Shown here piece after piece: positions 1 to 7,646 of a stretch of 64,000 bases of DNA. The stretch is from positions 1-64,000 of the forward strand of contig JARLHC010000128.1 of NCBI GenBank assembly GCA_031292455.1, written 5' to 3'. The notes beneath the pieces are model-generated. The model saw nothing but the letters and a program-made list of their open reading frames with translations, was not told the DNA's origin and did no database searches. Within the stretch, counting starts at the first letter, position 1; each line of letters opens with the position of its first letter. This stretch comes from Ignavibacteriaceae bacterium. GTDB lineage: Bacteria > Bacteroidota > Ignavibacteria > Ignavibacteriales > Ignavibacteriaceae. Both the position numbers and the translations under genes were made by a program.

Positions 1-138
1 ATAACCATTGATTTAATTACACATAACCAGGGTGGTTATTCAGAAGAACCGATTATGGTTGAATTAAAGGCAAAAACAACAAACGGAGATACTGAAACAA
101 AGGTTGTTTGGATGAAACCAGTTACTGAAACTCATTGA
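1..138 (+). CDS. C-terminal fragment of an unidentified protein
   Basis: Frame 1 is open from the first base and ends at a TGA at 136-138, giving the last 45 residues of a protein whose start lies outside the window. The fragment is polar and beta-prone, ending in VWMKPVTETH. No family can be named from this much. A hairpin terminator follows about 80 bases downstream, which fits a genuine gene end. Confidence 0.55.
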   Translation: MTIDLITHNQGGYSEEPIMVELKAKTTNGDTETKVVWMKPVTETH

Positions 139-219
139 AACATTGAAGAGCCGGATACTTTAATTGTGGGTGTTAGCGAAAACCATTACTGATATATGTA
201 AGTTCTATTATGAAACAAA

Positions 220-247
220 AAAGCCATCCGAGGTGATAGATGGCTTT
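220..247. terminator. Bidirectional hairpin terminator between convergent genes
   Basis: AAAGCCATC (220-228) pairs perfectly with GATGGCTTT (239-247) around a 10-base loop. An A-run precedes the stem and a T-rich stretch follows it, so it can act for the gene ending at 138 and for the minus-strand gene ending at 276. Confidence 0.75.
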
Positions 248-275
248 ACTTTAAGGAGATACTAATATGTGTGTG

Positions 276-689
276 CTAATTCAATAAGTAAGATTTATTA
301 TGAAATATGTCTTTATTATTATCAGAATTAAGATATTCGATTAATTTTGGCAATGCAGTTTTTAAACGGCCCTTCTGGAAAAATCCATCACCTCCCAGTT
401 CATGAGTTAATTCAAGATAATCATCGTTGTCTAAATAGCTTGTCATAATGATAAATGGTGAATTCGGACTCTTTTTGATTATAGCAGAAATTTCCTCTCC
501 TTTTATTCTTTCCGTTCCTAAATCCATTATTACTATTCCAGGGTTATATAACCTAAATTTTTCTTCGGCTTCCTCAGGAGAGACAGCCCAGACAACATTA
601 TTTAAATTCATTTGAACGATTAAAAAATCTAAAGCAGATGCTAAAAATTCTTCGTCCTTGTCTATAATCAATATACTATCTGGTAACAT
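276..689 (-). CDS. Receiver-only response regulator
   Basis: This 137-residue protein is a single CheY-like receiver domain with no output domain. The acidic pocket is IDKDE, the likely phospho-acceptor Asp is in GIVIMDLG, and a conserved Thr follows in FIIMTS. It is a paralogue of the gene at 48453-48857: both share EEAE near the middle, the phrase YNPGI before the Asp, and a PKLI-x-YL end. I chose the ATG at 689 because AGGA sits 6 bases before it and the length then matches the paralogue. A TTG at 746 opens a longer frame but lies inside a conserved upstream motif. One of the usual acidic-pair residues is Lys (IDKD), so metal binding may be altered. Role in signal transduction is inferred. 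Confidence 0.8.
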   Translation of the reverse strand: MLPDSILIIDKDEEFLASALDFLIVQMNLNNVVWAVSPEEAEEKFRLYNPGIVIMDLGTERIKGEEISAIIKKSPNSPFIIMTSYLDNDDYLELTHELGGDGFFQKGRLKTALPKLIEYLNSDNNKDIFHNKSYLLN

Positions 690-743
690 ATTTAATCCTG
701 GTGTTATTTCTGATAGCAATCTATTTTTTATGTACAAGTTTAG

Positions 744-760
744 CAATCAGGGGAAACCTG
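744..760 (-). promoter_or_regulatory. 17-base motif shared with the paralogous regulator gene
   Basis: On the minus strand the sequence is CAGGTTTCCCCTGATTG, containing the inverted repeat TCAGG-TTTCC-CCTGA (747-761). The same motif with one mismatch lies at 48381-48397 upstream of the paralogous receiver gene. The distance to the ATG is 54 bases here and 55 bases there. It is probably an operator or promoter element; which protein reads it is unknown. Confidence 0.55.
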
Positions 761-917
761 ATTTTCATTAAATAAAATATTAGATGGAAATCACATCTAT
801 AGCGTGGGATTTAACTCCTTAAGCCAATCTTTTAAATGAATAAATTCTGAAATCAGTATTCTATTTTGGAGGGAAATTGTTCTTGCGGAACGAAAAAGGA
901 AATATAAGCAGGGTATA

Positions 918-1262
918 TTACGAATAATTCAAAAGGGAAATTAAGTTTTTATCTAGTATAGGTTTTGACATGAATTTGTATTTGAGTCCTGAAAAATCAA
1001 AGGCAAGTTTGTCCAAAGCAGAAATAAAAATAACCATTGGTTTATAAAATTTATAAATCTCTCTAGCTGCGTCAACCCCGTTTAATTCCCCCTTAAGGCT
1101 GATATCCATTAAAATGACATCGGGTTTTTCCTGGAGTGCAAATTCTACGGCTCTGGACCCTTCAGTGAAAACTCTTAATACATTATAACCGCTTTTTGAC
1201 AAAATACGCTTCAAATCCAAGGCAAATATCGTTTCATCTTCTACTATAAGTATATTTTTCAT
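918..1262 (-). CDS. Single-domain response regulator (CheY-like)
   Basis: The protein has 114 residues and is a receiver domain alone. Near the N-terminus it has the VEDE acidic pocket, then the phospho-acceptor Asp in DVILMDISL (about residue 52), a Ser in VIFISA in the switch position, and the invariant Lys in SKPI near residue 100. The order GELNGVDAAREI after the Asp is the type seen in receivers of hybrid kinases and LytTR-like systems. No kinase is adjacent, so the partner is unknown. It lies upstream of the other minus-strand receiver gene (276-689), separated by about 230 bases. Confidence 0.85.
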   Translation of the reverse strand: MKNILIVEDETIFALDLKRILSKSGYNVLRVFTEGSRAVEFALQEKPDVILMDISLKGELNGVDAAREIYKFYKPMVIFISALDKLAFDFSGLKYKFMSKPILDKNLISLLNYS

Positions 1263-1569
1263 GTTTATAAGTTAAGTTTTAACCTAAAAAAGTAATTCTT
1301 ACACTTGGGTTATAATAATACTACTTAGGGATTAAATAATGTTGACGTTGGTCACATCACATGTTAAGAATAAGAGAATACCGCACAATATTGTCAATTT
1401 AACTATAAAATCTGGATACAATTAATTTCAAATAAAGATCATTATAATCTTTTATCCTCAAATTATAAAGGTCAAAATAAGACACATTAATAAAACTATC
1501 CTATAAAATTAAACCATGATCAGGTATTTATTATTGTATCTTAATTAAAATGTAATTATTTTTATTATT
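1263..1569. other. AT-rich intergenic region between divergent genes
   Basis: This 307-base stretch separates the minus-strand receiver gene from the plus-strand aromatic operon. It is very AT-rich and must hold both promoters. TTGACG at 1342-1347 is a possible -35 element, but no good -10 follows it, so I do not annotate a promoter. I see no tRNA, and no T-box end sequence of the GGTGG type. Confidence 0.4.
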
Positions 1570-1650
1570 ATGAAAAATGCTAAAATTTCAAATTGGTATT
1601 ATTGTTTTTATTTTTACGGAAATAATCCGGGAGACTTTGGCATAAAATAA
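1570..1650 (+). CDS. Aromatic-rich leader peptide of the attenuator
   Basis: A 26-codon reading frame starts at ATG 1570 and stops at TAA 1648-1650. Residues 9-16 read WYYCFYFY, so seven of eight consecutive codons specify aromatic amino acids, with another Phe at position 23. Its position just before mutually exclusive hairpins and the phenylalanine/tyrosine pathway genes makes a regulatory leader the best reading. Stalling at the Tyr/Phe codons (1597-1617) would leave 1627-1638 free to form the antiterminator. Translation to the stop codon would cover that segment and allow termination. No Shine-Dalgarno is visible, as for many genes in this group. Confidence 0.8.
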   Translation: MKNAKISNWYYCFYFYGNNPGDFGIK

Positions 1651-1684
1651 AGCCTGAAATCAAACATTTTACAAAGTCACCCGG
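1627..1684 (+). promoter_or_regulatory. Antiterminator hairpin of the attenuator
   Basis: CCGGGAGACTTT (1627-1638) can pair with AAAGTCACCCGG (1673-1684) at 11 of 12 positions, with a single A-A mismatch. The downstream arm overlaps the first arm of the terminator (1679-1686), so the two structures exclude each other. The upstream arm lies within leader codons 20-23, just downstream of the aromatic run, which is where a stalled ribosome would leave it exposed. Confidence 0.78.
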
Positions 1685-1705
1685 TCCCCTGACCGGGTTT
1701 TTTTT
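1679..1705 (+). terminator. Intrinsic terminator of the aromatic operon attenuator
   Basis: ACCCGGTC (1679-1686) pairs perfectly with GACCGGGT (1691-1698) around the loop CCCT and is followed by an eight-T run at 1698-1705. It ends only six bases before the pheA start codon, so the same hairpin could also hinder initiation at pheA. Confidence 0.88.
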
Positions 1706-1711
1706 ATTATT

Positions 1712-2545
1712 ATGGAAAAGAAAATAGCTATACAGGGTTTTGAAGGGAGTTTCCACCAGGAAGCTGCTAATCATTTTTTCGGAACTAACGTCCACGTTCT
1801 CCCATGTGCCACCTTCCGGGAAACTGTAAGGCAAGCTTCTGATAAGAAAATATCCGACGGAGGAATAATGGCAATAGAAAATTCAATTGCCGGAAGTATC
1901 CTACCAAATTATAACCTACTTCAGAAAAGCAATTTACATGTGATAGGCGAAATCTATCTCCAGATTCGGCAACAATTAATGGTAAATCCTTCAGTTGAAT
2001 TTAAAGATATAATGGAAGTACATTCCCACCCAATGGCTATTCTCCAATGCATGGATTATCTTGAAAAGTATAATTGGAAAATAATTGAGACTGAGGATAC
2101 TGCTCTAAGTGCCCAACTTATCCATCAGCACCATAATAAACATGCAGCGGCTATTGCAGGAAGGCTGGCTGCAAAAATGTATAATCTGAATATTATCGTC
2201 CCCAATATTCATACATTAAAAAATAATTATACCCGCTTCCTCATACTTCAAAGAGAAGATAAAATAGAAAAAATGGATCATCCGAACAAGTCGTCTCTCT
2301 ATTTCCAGACTGATCATTCACGCGGAAGTCTTGCACGGGTCTTAACAATTATAGCTGACGGCGGGATTAACCTGTCAAAACTCCAGTCGTTTCCAATCCC
2401 TGATACTGACTGGAAATACTCTTTTTATGTTGATATGGAATTCGATTCTTTGGATAAATTCAATTCAGTAATCGATGCGATTAATCCTGTAACAGAAAAG
2501 TTAAAGGTTTATGGAATATATAAAAAAGGAATTACCATAAGATGA
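1712..2545 (+). CDS. pheA: Prephenate dehydratase
   Basis: This 277-residue enzyme converts prephenate to phenylpyruvate in phenylalanine synthesis. Residues 1-180 are the dehydratase domain, opening with IAIQGFEGSFHQEAA, with AIENSIAGS in the middle and the catalytic Thr in the NNYTRFLIL signature near residue 175. Residues about 195-275 form an ACT domain (GSLARVL, then NLSKLQSFPIP). The usual ESRP effector motif is QSFP here. There is no N-terminal chorismate mutase; that activity is fused to the DAHP synthase at the end of the operon. It directly follows the attenuator and overlaps the next gene by four bases. Confidence 0.95.
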   Translation: MEKKIAIQGFEGSFHQEAANHFFGTNVHVLPCATFRETVRQASDKKISDGGIMAIENSIAGSILPNYNLLQKSNLHVIGEIYLQIRQQLMVNPSVEFKDIMEVHSHPMAILQCMDYLEKYNWKIIETEDTALSAQLIHQHHNKHAAAIAGRLAAKMYNLNIIVPNIHTLKNNYTRFLILQREDKIEKMDHPNKSSLYFQTDHSRGSLARVLTIIADGGINLSKLQSFPIPDTDWKYSFYVDMEFDSLDKFNSVIDAINPVTEKLKVYGIYKKGITIR

Positions 2546-3699
2546 TAACAACAGCCGACAGATTAAGCAGTATCAGCGAATATTATTTTTCACGAAAACT
2601 GAAGGAGATAGATGATCTGAATAAAAAAGGTCAACAGATTATCAACCTTGGGATTGGTAGCCCCGATCTTCCGCCTCATCCGGATGTTATTAAAGCATTA
2701 AATGATGAATCTGCAAAACCTAACCAGCACTCTTATCAAAGTTATAGAGGATCCCCTGTTTTCCGAAATGCGATAAGCAAATGGTATAAACAATGGTACA
2801 ACGTTGATCTGGAAGCTGAAACTGAAATTCTTCCTTTAATCGGTTCCAAAGAAGGAATTATTCACCTTTGCATGACATTTCTTAACCAAGGGGATAAAGC
2901 GCTAGTTCCTAATCCCGGGTATCCTGCGTACCGGGCAGGTGTTCATCTTGCTGGTGCTGATTGCATCAATTACGATCTGAAGGAAGAAAATAACTGGTTT
3001 CCTGATTTTAATTCTTTGGAGTCCATTGATCTAAGCAGGGTTAAATTAATGTGGCTGAATTATCCGCATATGCCGACAGGGCAACTCCCTACAAAGGAGA
3101 TATTTGCGCAGGCAATTGCCTTTGCAAAAAAACATGATATTCTAATTTGCCATGATAATCCCTACTCATTTATTCTTAATGATAAGCCATTAAGCATTTT
3201 GTCAGTAAATGGTGCAATGGATAATGCAGTCGAATTAAATTCTTTAAGCAAATCCCATAATATGGCTGGCTGGCGAGTAGGTTTACTTGCTGGTAAAGCG
3301 GAGATTATTAATGAAGTCCTTCGCTTTAAAAGCAATATGGACAGCGGTATGTTTCTCCCTGTTCAACTTGCAGCAGCAAAAGCTTTGTCTCTACCGGGTG
3401 AATGGTACGAAAAAGTTAATAATGTTTACAGCGACAGGCGGGATAAAGCATTCATATTATTAAAAACCCTTAATACAACTTTCAGTAAATCCCAGGCAGG
3501 AATGTTTATTTGGGCTAAAATTGATCAATCGGAAAAAGATTGTTATACCTTTGTAGATAAAATTCTTTATAAGGCCCGGGTTTTCATAACACCGGGTGCA
3601 ATATTCGGCAGTTCCGGGAATCGCTATATTAGGGTAAGCTTGTGTGCACCAGTCGATAAACTTAATGAAGCTATTAAAAGAATAGAGGAGATGGAATGA
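2542..3699 (+). CDS. Class I/II aminotransferase, probably for aromatic keto acids
   Basis: A 385-residue PLP enzyme of fold type I. The Schiff-base Lys is K237 in SLSKSHNMAGWR, with the phosphate-binding Arg shortly after, and HDNPY supplies the Asp and Tyr that contact PLP. It overlaps pheA and tyrA by four bases each (ATGA), so the three are translationally coupled. By sequence it resembles aspartate and LL-diaminopimelate aminotransferases. By context it should transaminate phenylpyruvate and 4-hydroxyphenylpyruvate (or prephenate), which is inference. The usual NYPNNPTG motif reads NYPHMPTG (about 173-180). Confidence 0.88.
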   Translation: MITTADRLSSISEYYFSRKLKEIDDLNKKGQQIINLGIGSPDLPPHPDVIKALNDESAKPNQHSYQSYRGSPVFRNAISKWYKQWYNVDLEAETEILPLIGSKEGIIHLCMTFLNQGDKALVPNPGYPAYRAGVHLAGADCINYDLKEENNWFPDFNSLESIDLSRVKLMWLNYPHMPTGQLPTKEIFAQAIAFAKKHDILICHDNPYSFILNDKPLSILSVNGAMDNAVELNSLSKSHNMAGWRVGLLAGKAEIINEVLRFKSNMDSGMFLPVQLAAAKALSLPGEWYEKVNNVYSDRRDKAFILLKTLNTTFSKSQAGMFIWAKIDQSEKDCYTFVDKILYKARVFITPGAIFGSSGNRYIRVSLCAPVDKLNEAIKRIEEME

Positions 3700-4535
3700 C
3701 TGTAGCTGTTATAGGCACTGGTTTAATCGGTGGCTCTCTTGCGCTCACTCTTAGAAATAATTTATTTTGCAGCAAAGTTATAGGCGTTGATTCAAATAAA
3801 GTCAATGCGGACCTTGCGTTAAAACTTAATCTTGTTGATAAGGTCAGCAATATTAAGGAAGCAGTAAAAGATTCTGATTTAATAATTATTGCTGTTCCTG
3901 TAGATGCTGCCTTGAATGTCCTTATGGAAGTGCTTGACATGGTTGATAAACAAGTAGTTATTGATGTTGGCTCAACCAAAGAACAAATTATCAAGGCTGC
4001 CTCATATCATCCCAAAAGGAAAAGATTTGTTGCAACGCATCCTATCTGGGGAACTGAATTTAGTGGACCCAAGGCCGCTATTAGTGGCGGTTTCAATGGG
4101 AAAATTACTGTTATTTGCAATCGCGAAGAAAGTGATGAAGATGCTCTTTTATTAACTGAGAAAATGTACGACTCCTTAGGGATGAACAGATTCTATATGA
4201 ACGCAGTAAGTCATGATTTGCACGCTGCATACGTAAGTCATATTTCGCATATTACATCATTTGCGCTTGCTCTTTCTGTCCTTGAAAAGGAAAAAGAAGA
4301 AGATACAATCTTTGAACTGGCAGGAGGCGGATTTGAAAGTACTGTAAGATTAGCCAAAAGCAATCCTGATACCTGGATTCCCATTTTCAAACAAAACAGG
4401 AGTAATATCCTGGATGTTCTGAATGAACAGATCTTCCAATTAAAACAAATGAAGAAATTGTTGGAGATGGAAGAGTTCGATGCTTTATATAAGCTTATAA
4501 AGCAGGCAAATGAAATCAAGAGAATTTTAAAATAA
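3696..4535 (+). CDS. tyrA: Prephenate dehydrogenase
   Basis: This 279-residue NAD(P)-dependent enzyme oxidatively decarboxylates prephenate to 4-hydroxyphenylpyruvate for tyrosine synthesis. The Rossmann motif GTGLIGGSLA is at residues 7-16. The catalytic region reads THPIWGTEFSGPKAA, and a helical C-terminal dimerisation half includes HDLHAAYVSHISH. The length is that of the monofunctional enzyme, with neither a chorismate mutase nor an ACT domain. It starts within the stop of the aminotransferase gene and is followed 15 bases later by the DAHP synthase fusion. Confidence 0.94.
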   Translation: MTVAVIGTGLIGGSLALTLRNNLFCSKVIGVDSNKVNADLALKLNLVDKVSNIKEAVKDSDLIIIAVPVDAALNVLMEVLDMVDKQVVIDVGSTKEQIIKAASYHPKRKRFVATHPIWGTEFSGPKAAISGGFNGKITVICNREESDEDALLLTEKMYDSLGMNRFYMNAVSHDLHAAYVSHISHITSFALALSVLEKEKEEDTIFELAGGGFESTVRLAKSNPDTWIPIFKQNRSNILDVLNEQIFQLKQMKKLLEMEEFDALYKLIKQANEIKRILK

Positions 4536-4550
4536 GGATAGAATATTATC

Positions 4551-5636
4551 ATGGAAGGAAAAATATCAATCAGCCCGTTGTTATCCGATAAGTGGAAGAA
4601 ACGCCCGTTAATAATTTCAGGACCATGCAGTGCCGAAACTGAGGAACAGGTTCTCCAAACTGCCATACAACTGGCAGAAACAGGAGTAGTTGATATCTTC
4701 CGCGCTGGTATTTGGAAACCCCGTACCCGTCCAGGTACTTTTGAGGGAGTTGGTACTAAAGGACTCCCCTGGCTTCAGAAAGTTCGCCAGGTTACGGGAC
4801 TTCCTGTTACCGTTGAAGTAGCCTCAGCAAAACAGGTAGAGGATGCACTTCATTTTGAAATGGATGTTTTATGGATTGGCGCTCGTTCCGCAGTAAATCC
4901 CCTGAGCGTTCAGGATATTGCTAATGCATTAAGGGGTACTAACGTACCGGTCTTAGTCAAAAATCCATTAAACCCCGACATCGAATTATGGACAGGTGCA
5001 GTGGAAAGACTTGCGAAAGCAGGTGTTGAAAATATTGGTTTAGTGCATCGTGGATTCAGCACTTTCGGAAATACTGAGTATCGTAATACACCTATGTGGC
5101 ATATGGCAATTGAAATGAAAAGAAGGAACCCCCATTTGATGATGATTTGCGATCCTTCTCATATTTGCGGAAGAAGAGATATACTTCAAGAACTCTCCCA
5201 AAAAGCTATTGATCTTGATTATGACGGCTTGATGATCGAAAGCCACATCGATCCAGACAGGGCATTGAGTGATGCCAAACAGCAGATTACTCCTTTACAG
5301 CTAAAAAAATTGATAGATAGTATTAAGTGGAGACACGAAAGCACTAACGAAAATTCATTTAACCTTGCACTGGAAAAACTAAGAGAACAAATAAACCAGC
5401 TTGATGATGAACTTATGCAGCTTCTTTCTCAAAGAATGAAAATAGCAGATAAAATAGGTGAGTATAAAAAGGAAAATAATATCACAATCCTTCAGGCTAC
5501 CCGCTGGAATGAGATACTTGAAAAAGCAAGTACTAAAGGAAAGTTATTAGGATTAAGTGAAGAATTTATATCGAAATATTTTGATGCCGTACATATCGAA
5601 AGCATCAATCATCAGAATAAGGTGATGAACTCCTAA
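4551..5636 (+). CDS. aroF: Bifunctional DAHP synthase / chorismate mutase
   Basis: A 361-residue fusion. Residues about 15-260 are a type I-beta 3-deoxy-7-phosphoheptulonate synthase, the first step of the shikimate pathway, marked by GPCSAETEEQ, KPRTRPGTFEG, RSAVNP, HRGFS and CDPSHICG. Residues about 270-355 are an AroQ-type all-helical chorismate mutase (LREQINQLDDELMQLLSQRM, then KIGEYKKENN). The protein therefore carries both the entry step and the branch-point step of the pathway. As last gene of the operon it is under the same attenuator as pheA and tyrA. Bacteroidetes commonly use this fusion, where the mutase domain can confer feedback inhibition by prephenate; whether that holds here is not shown. 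Confidence 0.94.
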   Translation: MEGKISISPLLSDKWKKRPLIISGPCSAETEEQVLQTAIQLAETGVVDIFRAGIWKPRTRPGTFEGVGTKGLPWLQKVRQVTGLPVTVEVASAKQVEDALHFEMDVLWIGARSAVNPLSVQDIANALRGTNVPVLVKNPLNPDIELWTGAVERLAKAGVENIGLVHRGFSTFGNTEYRNTPMWHMAIEMKRRNPHLMMICDPSHICGRRDILQELSQKAIDLDYDGLMIESHIDPDRALSDAKQQITPLQLKKLIDSIKWRHESTNENSFNLALEKLREQINQLDDELMQLLSQRMKIADKIGEYKKENNITILQATRWNEILEKASTKGKLLGLSEEFISKYFDAVHIESINHQNKVMNS

Positions 5637-5653
5637 AACGGATCAATATTGAA

Positions 5654-5695
5654 AAAGCCGCCCTAAAAAATAAGACGGCCTTAAATAAATTTGTT
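5654..5695. terminator. Weak hairpin terminator between convergent genes
   Basis: AAAGCCGCC (5654-5662) pairs imperfectly with GACGGCCTT (5674-5682); the core is GCCG/CGGC, with two mismatches, followed by an AT-rich stretch with a T-run at 5691-5698. It lies between the end of the aromatic operon and the end of the minus-strand gene at 5734. Moderate to weak support. Confidence 0.4.
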
Positions 5696-5733
5696 TTTCC
5701 CTCTCCGTTATATGTTTGCCGGAGGTTTGCTCT

Positions 5734-6192
5734 TTATTTTACTTCCTTTGTATCTTTTTTAACATAAACTTTCTTCCCGCTTGCGCTTAAAGTATACTTT
5801 CCGCCTTTCGGACCTTCATAAATAGTCTTACCGTCAGCAGTTTTGCCAACTTCTTTATCCTTGATTGTCTTAACATCCTTCATGTCTTTTTTCATTTCTG
5901 ACTTCTTGGTTGTTATGGTTTTCTTTGTTTCATCTTTCACAACCTTACCATCTTTAATCTCTTTTTTTGTGGTTGTTTCCACTTTCTTCATTTCGTCTTT
6001 TTTCAGATCTCCCTTTTTCATCATGTCTTTTTTAGTTGCATCTTTCTTGGAGTCAACTTTCTTTACAACTTCTTTTTTCACTTCCTGAACCTTAGTGTCT
6101 TTTTTGTCCTGGTCTTGTGCAAAAGCAGCAGCATTTACTCCCCAGATTAAAATTGAGAATAACAGCGCGATAACTAAATAATTTCTCTTCAT
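5734..6192 (-). CDS. Exported Lys-rich protein with a GPxGGxY C-terminal motif
   Basis: A 152-residue protein with a signal peptide (residues 1-25, hydrophobic core then AAAFAQ). A long low-complexity stretch of KK, KD and MKK repeats follows. The C-terminal segment reads ADGKTIYEGPKGGKYTLSAS then GKKVYVKK. That end resembles the small 'PBCV-specific basic adaptor' motif (GPRGGKYY...GKKVYV), known from chlorella virus proteins and also from exported bacterial proteins. The charge pattern suggests a disordered, strongly basic periplasmic or surface protein. Function is unknown. It stands alone with its own promoter region upstream and is convergent with the aromatic operon. Confidence 0.7.
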   Translation of the reverse strand: MKRNYLVIALLFSILIWGVNAAAFAQDQDKKDTKVQEVKKEVVKKVDSKKDATKKDMMKKGDLKKDEMKKVETTTKKEIKDGKVVKDETKKTITTKKSEMKKDMKDVKTIKDKEVGKTADGKTIYEGPKGGKYTLSASGKKVYVKKDTKEVK

Positions 6193-6369
6193 GATACTAT
6201 CCTTTAAATTGTTAATAATATAAAGATTGCTCTATAATTTAATTAAATTACAAAATAAATTCACCTATTAAATACTGATTGTTATTTTAGAAATAGGATA
6301 CTACTGATGATTTTCTGACTGCTAAGCCAGCTAAAGTGCCTTAAAAGTCTCAATAAAGCCGTTTCAGAG

Positions 6370-6714
6370 TTAATGTCCATTTTTATACTTATTCCGATAA
6401 TATAGTTTCTGAAGCTGTCTTTCAATGATAAGGGATGCGAGATTTGTCGGTATGTTGTCTTTGATTGTTCCGTAGAATATTTCCTTTACCTTATTTTCAT
6501 CAATGTCAATTCTATAAAGAGAATTTATCAATTGATTAAAATTAGTATTTATCATCAATGCAATCTTTTCTATCAGGTAATTCTTTAATTCATCAAGTGA
6601 CCGGACATCATTGGGGTTAAGTAATGATTTAAGCCCTGGTTGATTCAACGACTTATTGGTAACGTTTATTAATTCCTTAATATCGTAATCCCCTTCCTTC
6701 ATATCAGCTATCAT
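6370..6714 (-). CDS. Conserved hypothetical helical protein
   Basis: A 114-residue soluble, helix-rich protein without signal peptide or membrane segment. It contains ELKNYLIEKIALMI, NQLINSLYRIDIDENKVKE and a basic C-terminus. It overlaps the DUF454 gene by 11 bases, so the two are co-translated. I do not recognise a functional family. The pattern of a helix repeat around 'LYRIDIDE' looks conserved rather than random, and the coding frame is clean. Confidence 0.6.
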   Translation of the reverse strand: MIADMKEGDYDIKELINVTNKSLNQPGLKSLLNPNDVRSLDELKNYLIEKIALMINTNFNQLINSLYRIDIDENKVKEIFYGTIKDNIPTNLASLIIERQLQKLYYRNKYKNGH

Positions 6715-6955
6715 ATTTGTGAAAATATTTACCTATATGCTTATGACCCTTCATCCAATTATGAAGTCGAGTTGAAGATTTTGCCAGACAATAAGCCCCG
6801 GGGATTAAGAAAATAAAACCAGGCATTATAGGTATTATAAGCCCAAGAGTTCCCACAACAACAAAAAAGATTCCCATAGAAAGATAAATCACCTTTATAA
6901 TCTTATTGTTTGAAGGAATTACTTTTATTTTAATGTTTTTAAATAAATCAAACAC
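6704..6955 (-). CDS. DUF454/YbaN-family small membrane protein
   Basis: An 83-residue inner-membrane protein. Two hydrophobic segments (about 22-40 and 44-60) flank the family signature GLIIPIMPGFIFLIPGAYCL. This is followed by AKSSTRLHNWMKGH, equivalent to the 'SSpRLhrWL' hallmark of DUF454. Molecular function is unknown for the family. The gene lies between a PAP2-like enzyme upstream and the hypothetical 114-residue protein, which it overlaps. Confidence 0.85.
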   Translation of the reverse strand: MFDLFKNIKIKVIPSNNKIIKVIYLSMGIFFVVVGTLGLIIPIMPGFIFLIPGAYCLAKSSTRLHNWMKGHKHIGKYFHKYDS

Positions 6956-6979
6956 AAATTATCTGTAATGGTTGTGATA

Positions 6980-7636
6980 TCATGAATATTTACCCTGATA
7001 CCTTTTTTTAATATAGACTGCTGATTTAACCGCAGCAAATGCAAAGAAAGGGGCGGTAAATACATCTATAGAATAATGAACATGCTGCAATAATACAGAA
7101 ATTCCTACAAACAGGGAGAGAAATAAAAATAGACTTTTTTGAGTCCTTTCTTTTGCGATAATAAATATCAGGAAAAGAGTAGAAGTATGTCCGGAAAAGA
7201 ACAGGTCTTTTTTCAATATTTCACCGGTTCCGAACATCTGCACAAAAGGATCATTTAAGGGAAGCATGTCAGATGGAGGATTAAGAGGCATAAGGAACAT
7301 AGCTACTATCCTGAATAGTACTAAAATAATATACGATTGTATTGCGGTTAACAGCAGATGTGGATCTTTTATAAAAAAGAAAACAGCTATTATCAGCCCT
7401 ATGTAAAGTAATCCGAATATAAGCCAGTTAAGTTTAACCGGATTAAAAAGATCTAACATCGGATCAATGAATGTAATGCCGGACCTTAATTCCACATAAT
7501 GTAGAAATCGTGTAAAAGTTAATAGTATGGCTGCTAATAATATTACCGTAAAAAAGAGCTCTTTTTTATTATGCTTTCTTATCAGGAATATTTTCCATTC
7601 TTTGGTAAGCAATGATTTATTTTTTATATCATGCAT
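6980..7636 (-). CDS. PAP2-like membrane phosphatase/transferase
   Basis: A 218-residue multi-spanning membrane protein with about six hydrophobic segments. The active-site pattern is DLFFSGHTSTLF followed by HVHYSIDVFTAPFF, which gives the His-His-Asp triad arrangement of the sphingomyelin-synthase-like PAP2_C family. It is therefore likely to act on a lipid phosphate or a phospholipid headgroup; the substrate cannot be read from sequence. I start it at ATG 7636 because the longer frame would run deep into the epimerase gene. The overlapping N-terminal stretch of that longer frame shows no conservation. Confidence 0.8.
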   Translation of the reverse strand: MHDIKNKSLLTKEWKIFLIRKHNKKELFFTVILLAAILLTFTRFLHYVELRSGITFIDPMLDLFNPVKLNWLIFGLLYIGLIIAVFFFIKDPHLLLTAIQSYIILVLFRIVAMFLMPLNPPSDMLPLNDPFVQMFGTGEILKKDLFFSGHTSTLFLIFIIAKERTQKSLFLFLSLFVGISVLLQHVHYSIDVFTAPFFAFAAVKSAVYIKKRYQGKYS

Positions 7637-7646
7637 AATTAAATCT

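Noticed and set aside
276-746. TTG start at 746 for the first receiver gene
   Set aside because: The TTG lies inside the 17-base conserved element and lacks a Shine-Dalgarno. ATG 689 has AGGA six bases upstream and gives a length matching the paralogue.
1263-1711. T-box or other tRNA-sensing riboswitch before pheA
   Set aside because: The T-box GGTGG-type sequence and specifier-loop layout are absent. A peptide-based attenuator explains the region better.
5843-6088. Plus-strand frame rich in Phe, Ser and Val
   Set aside because: It is the antisense shadow of the Lys-rich repeat region of the minus-strand gene.
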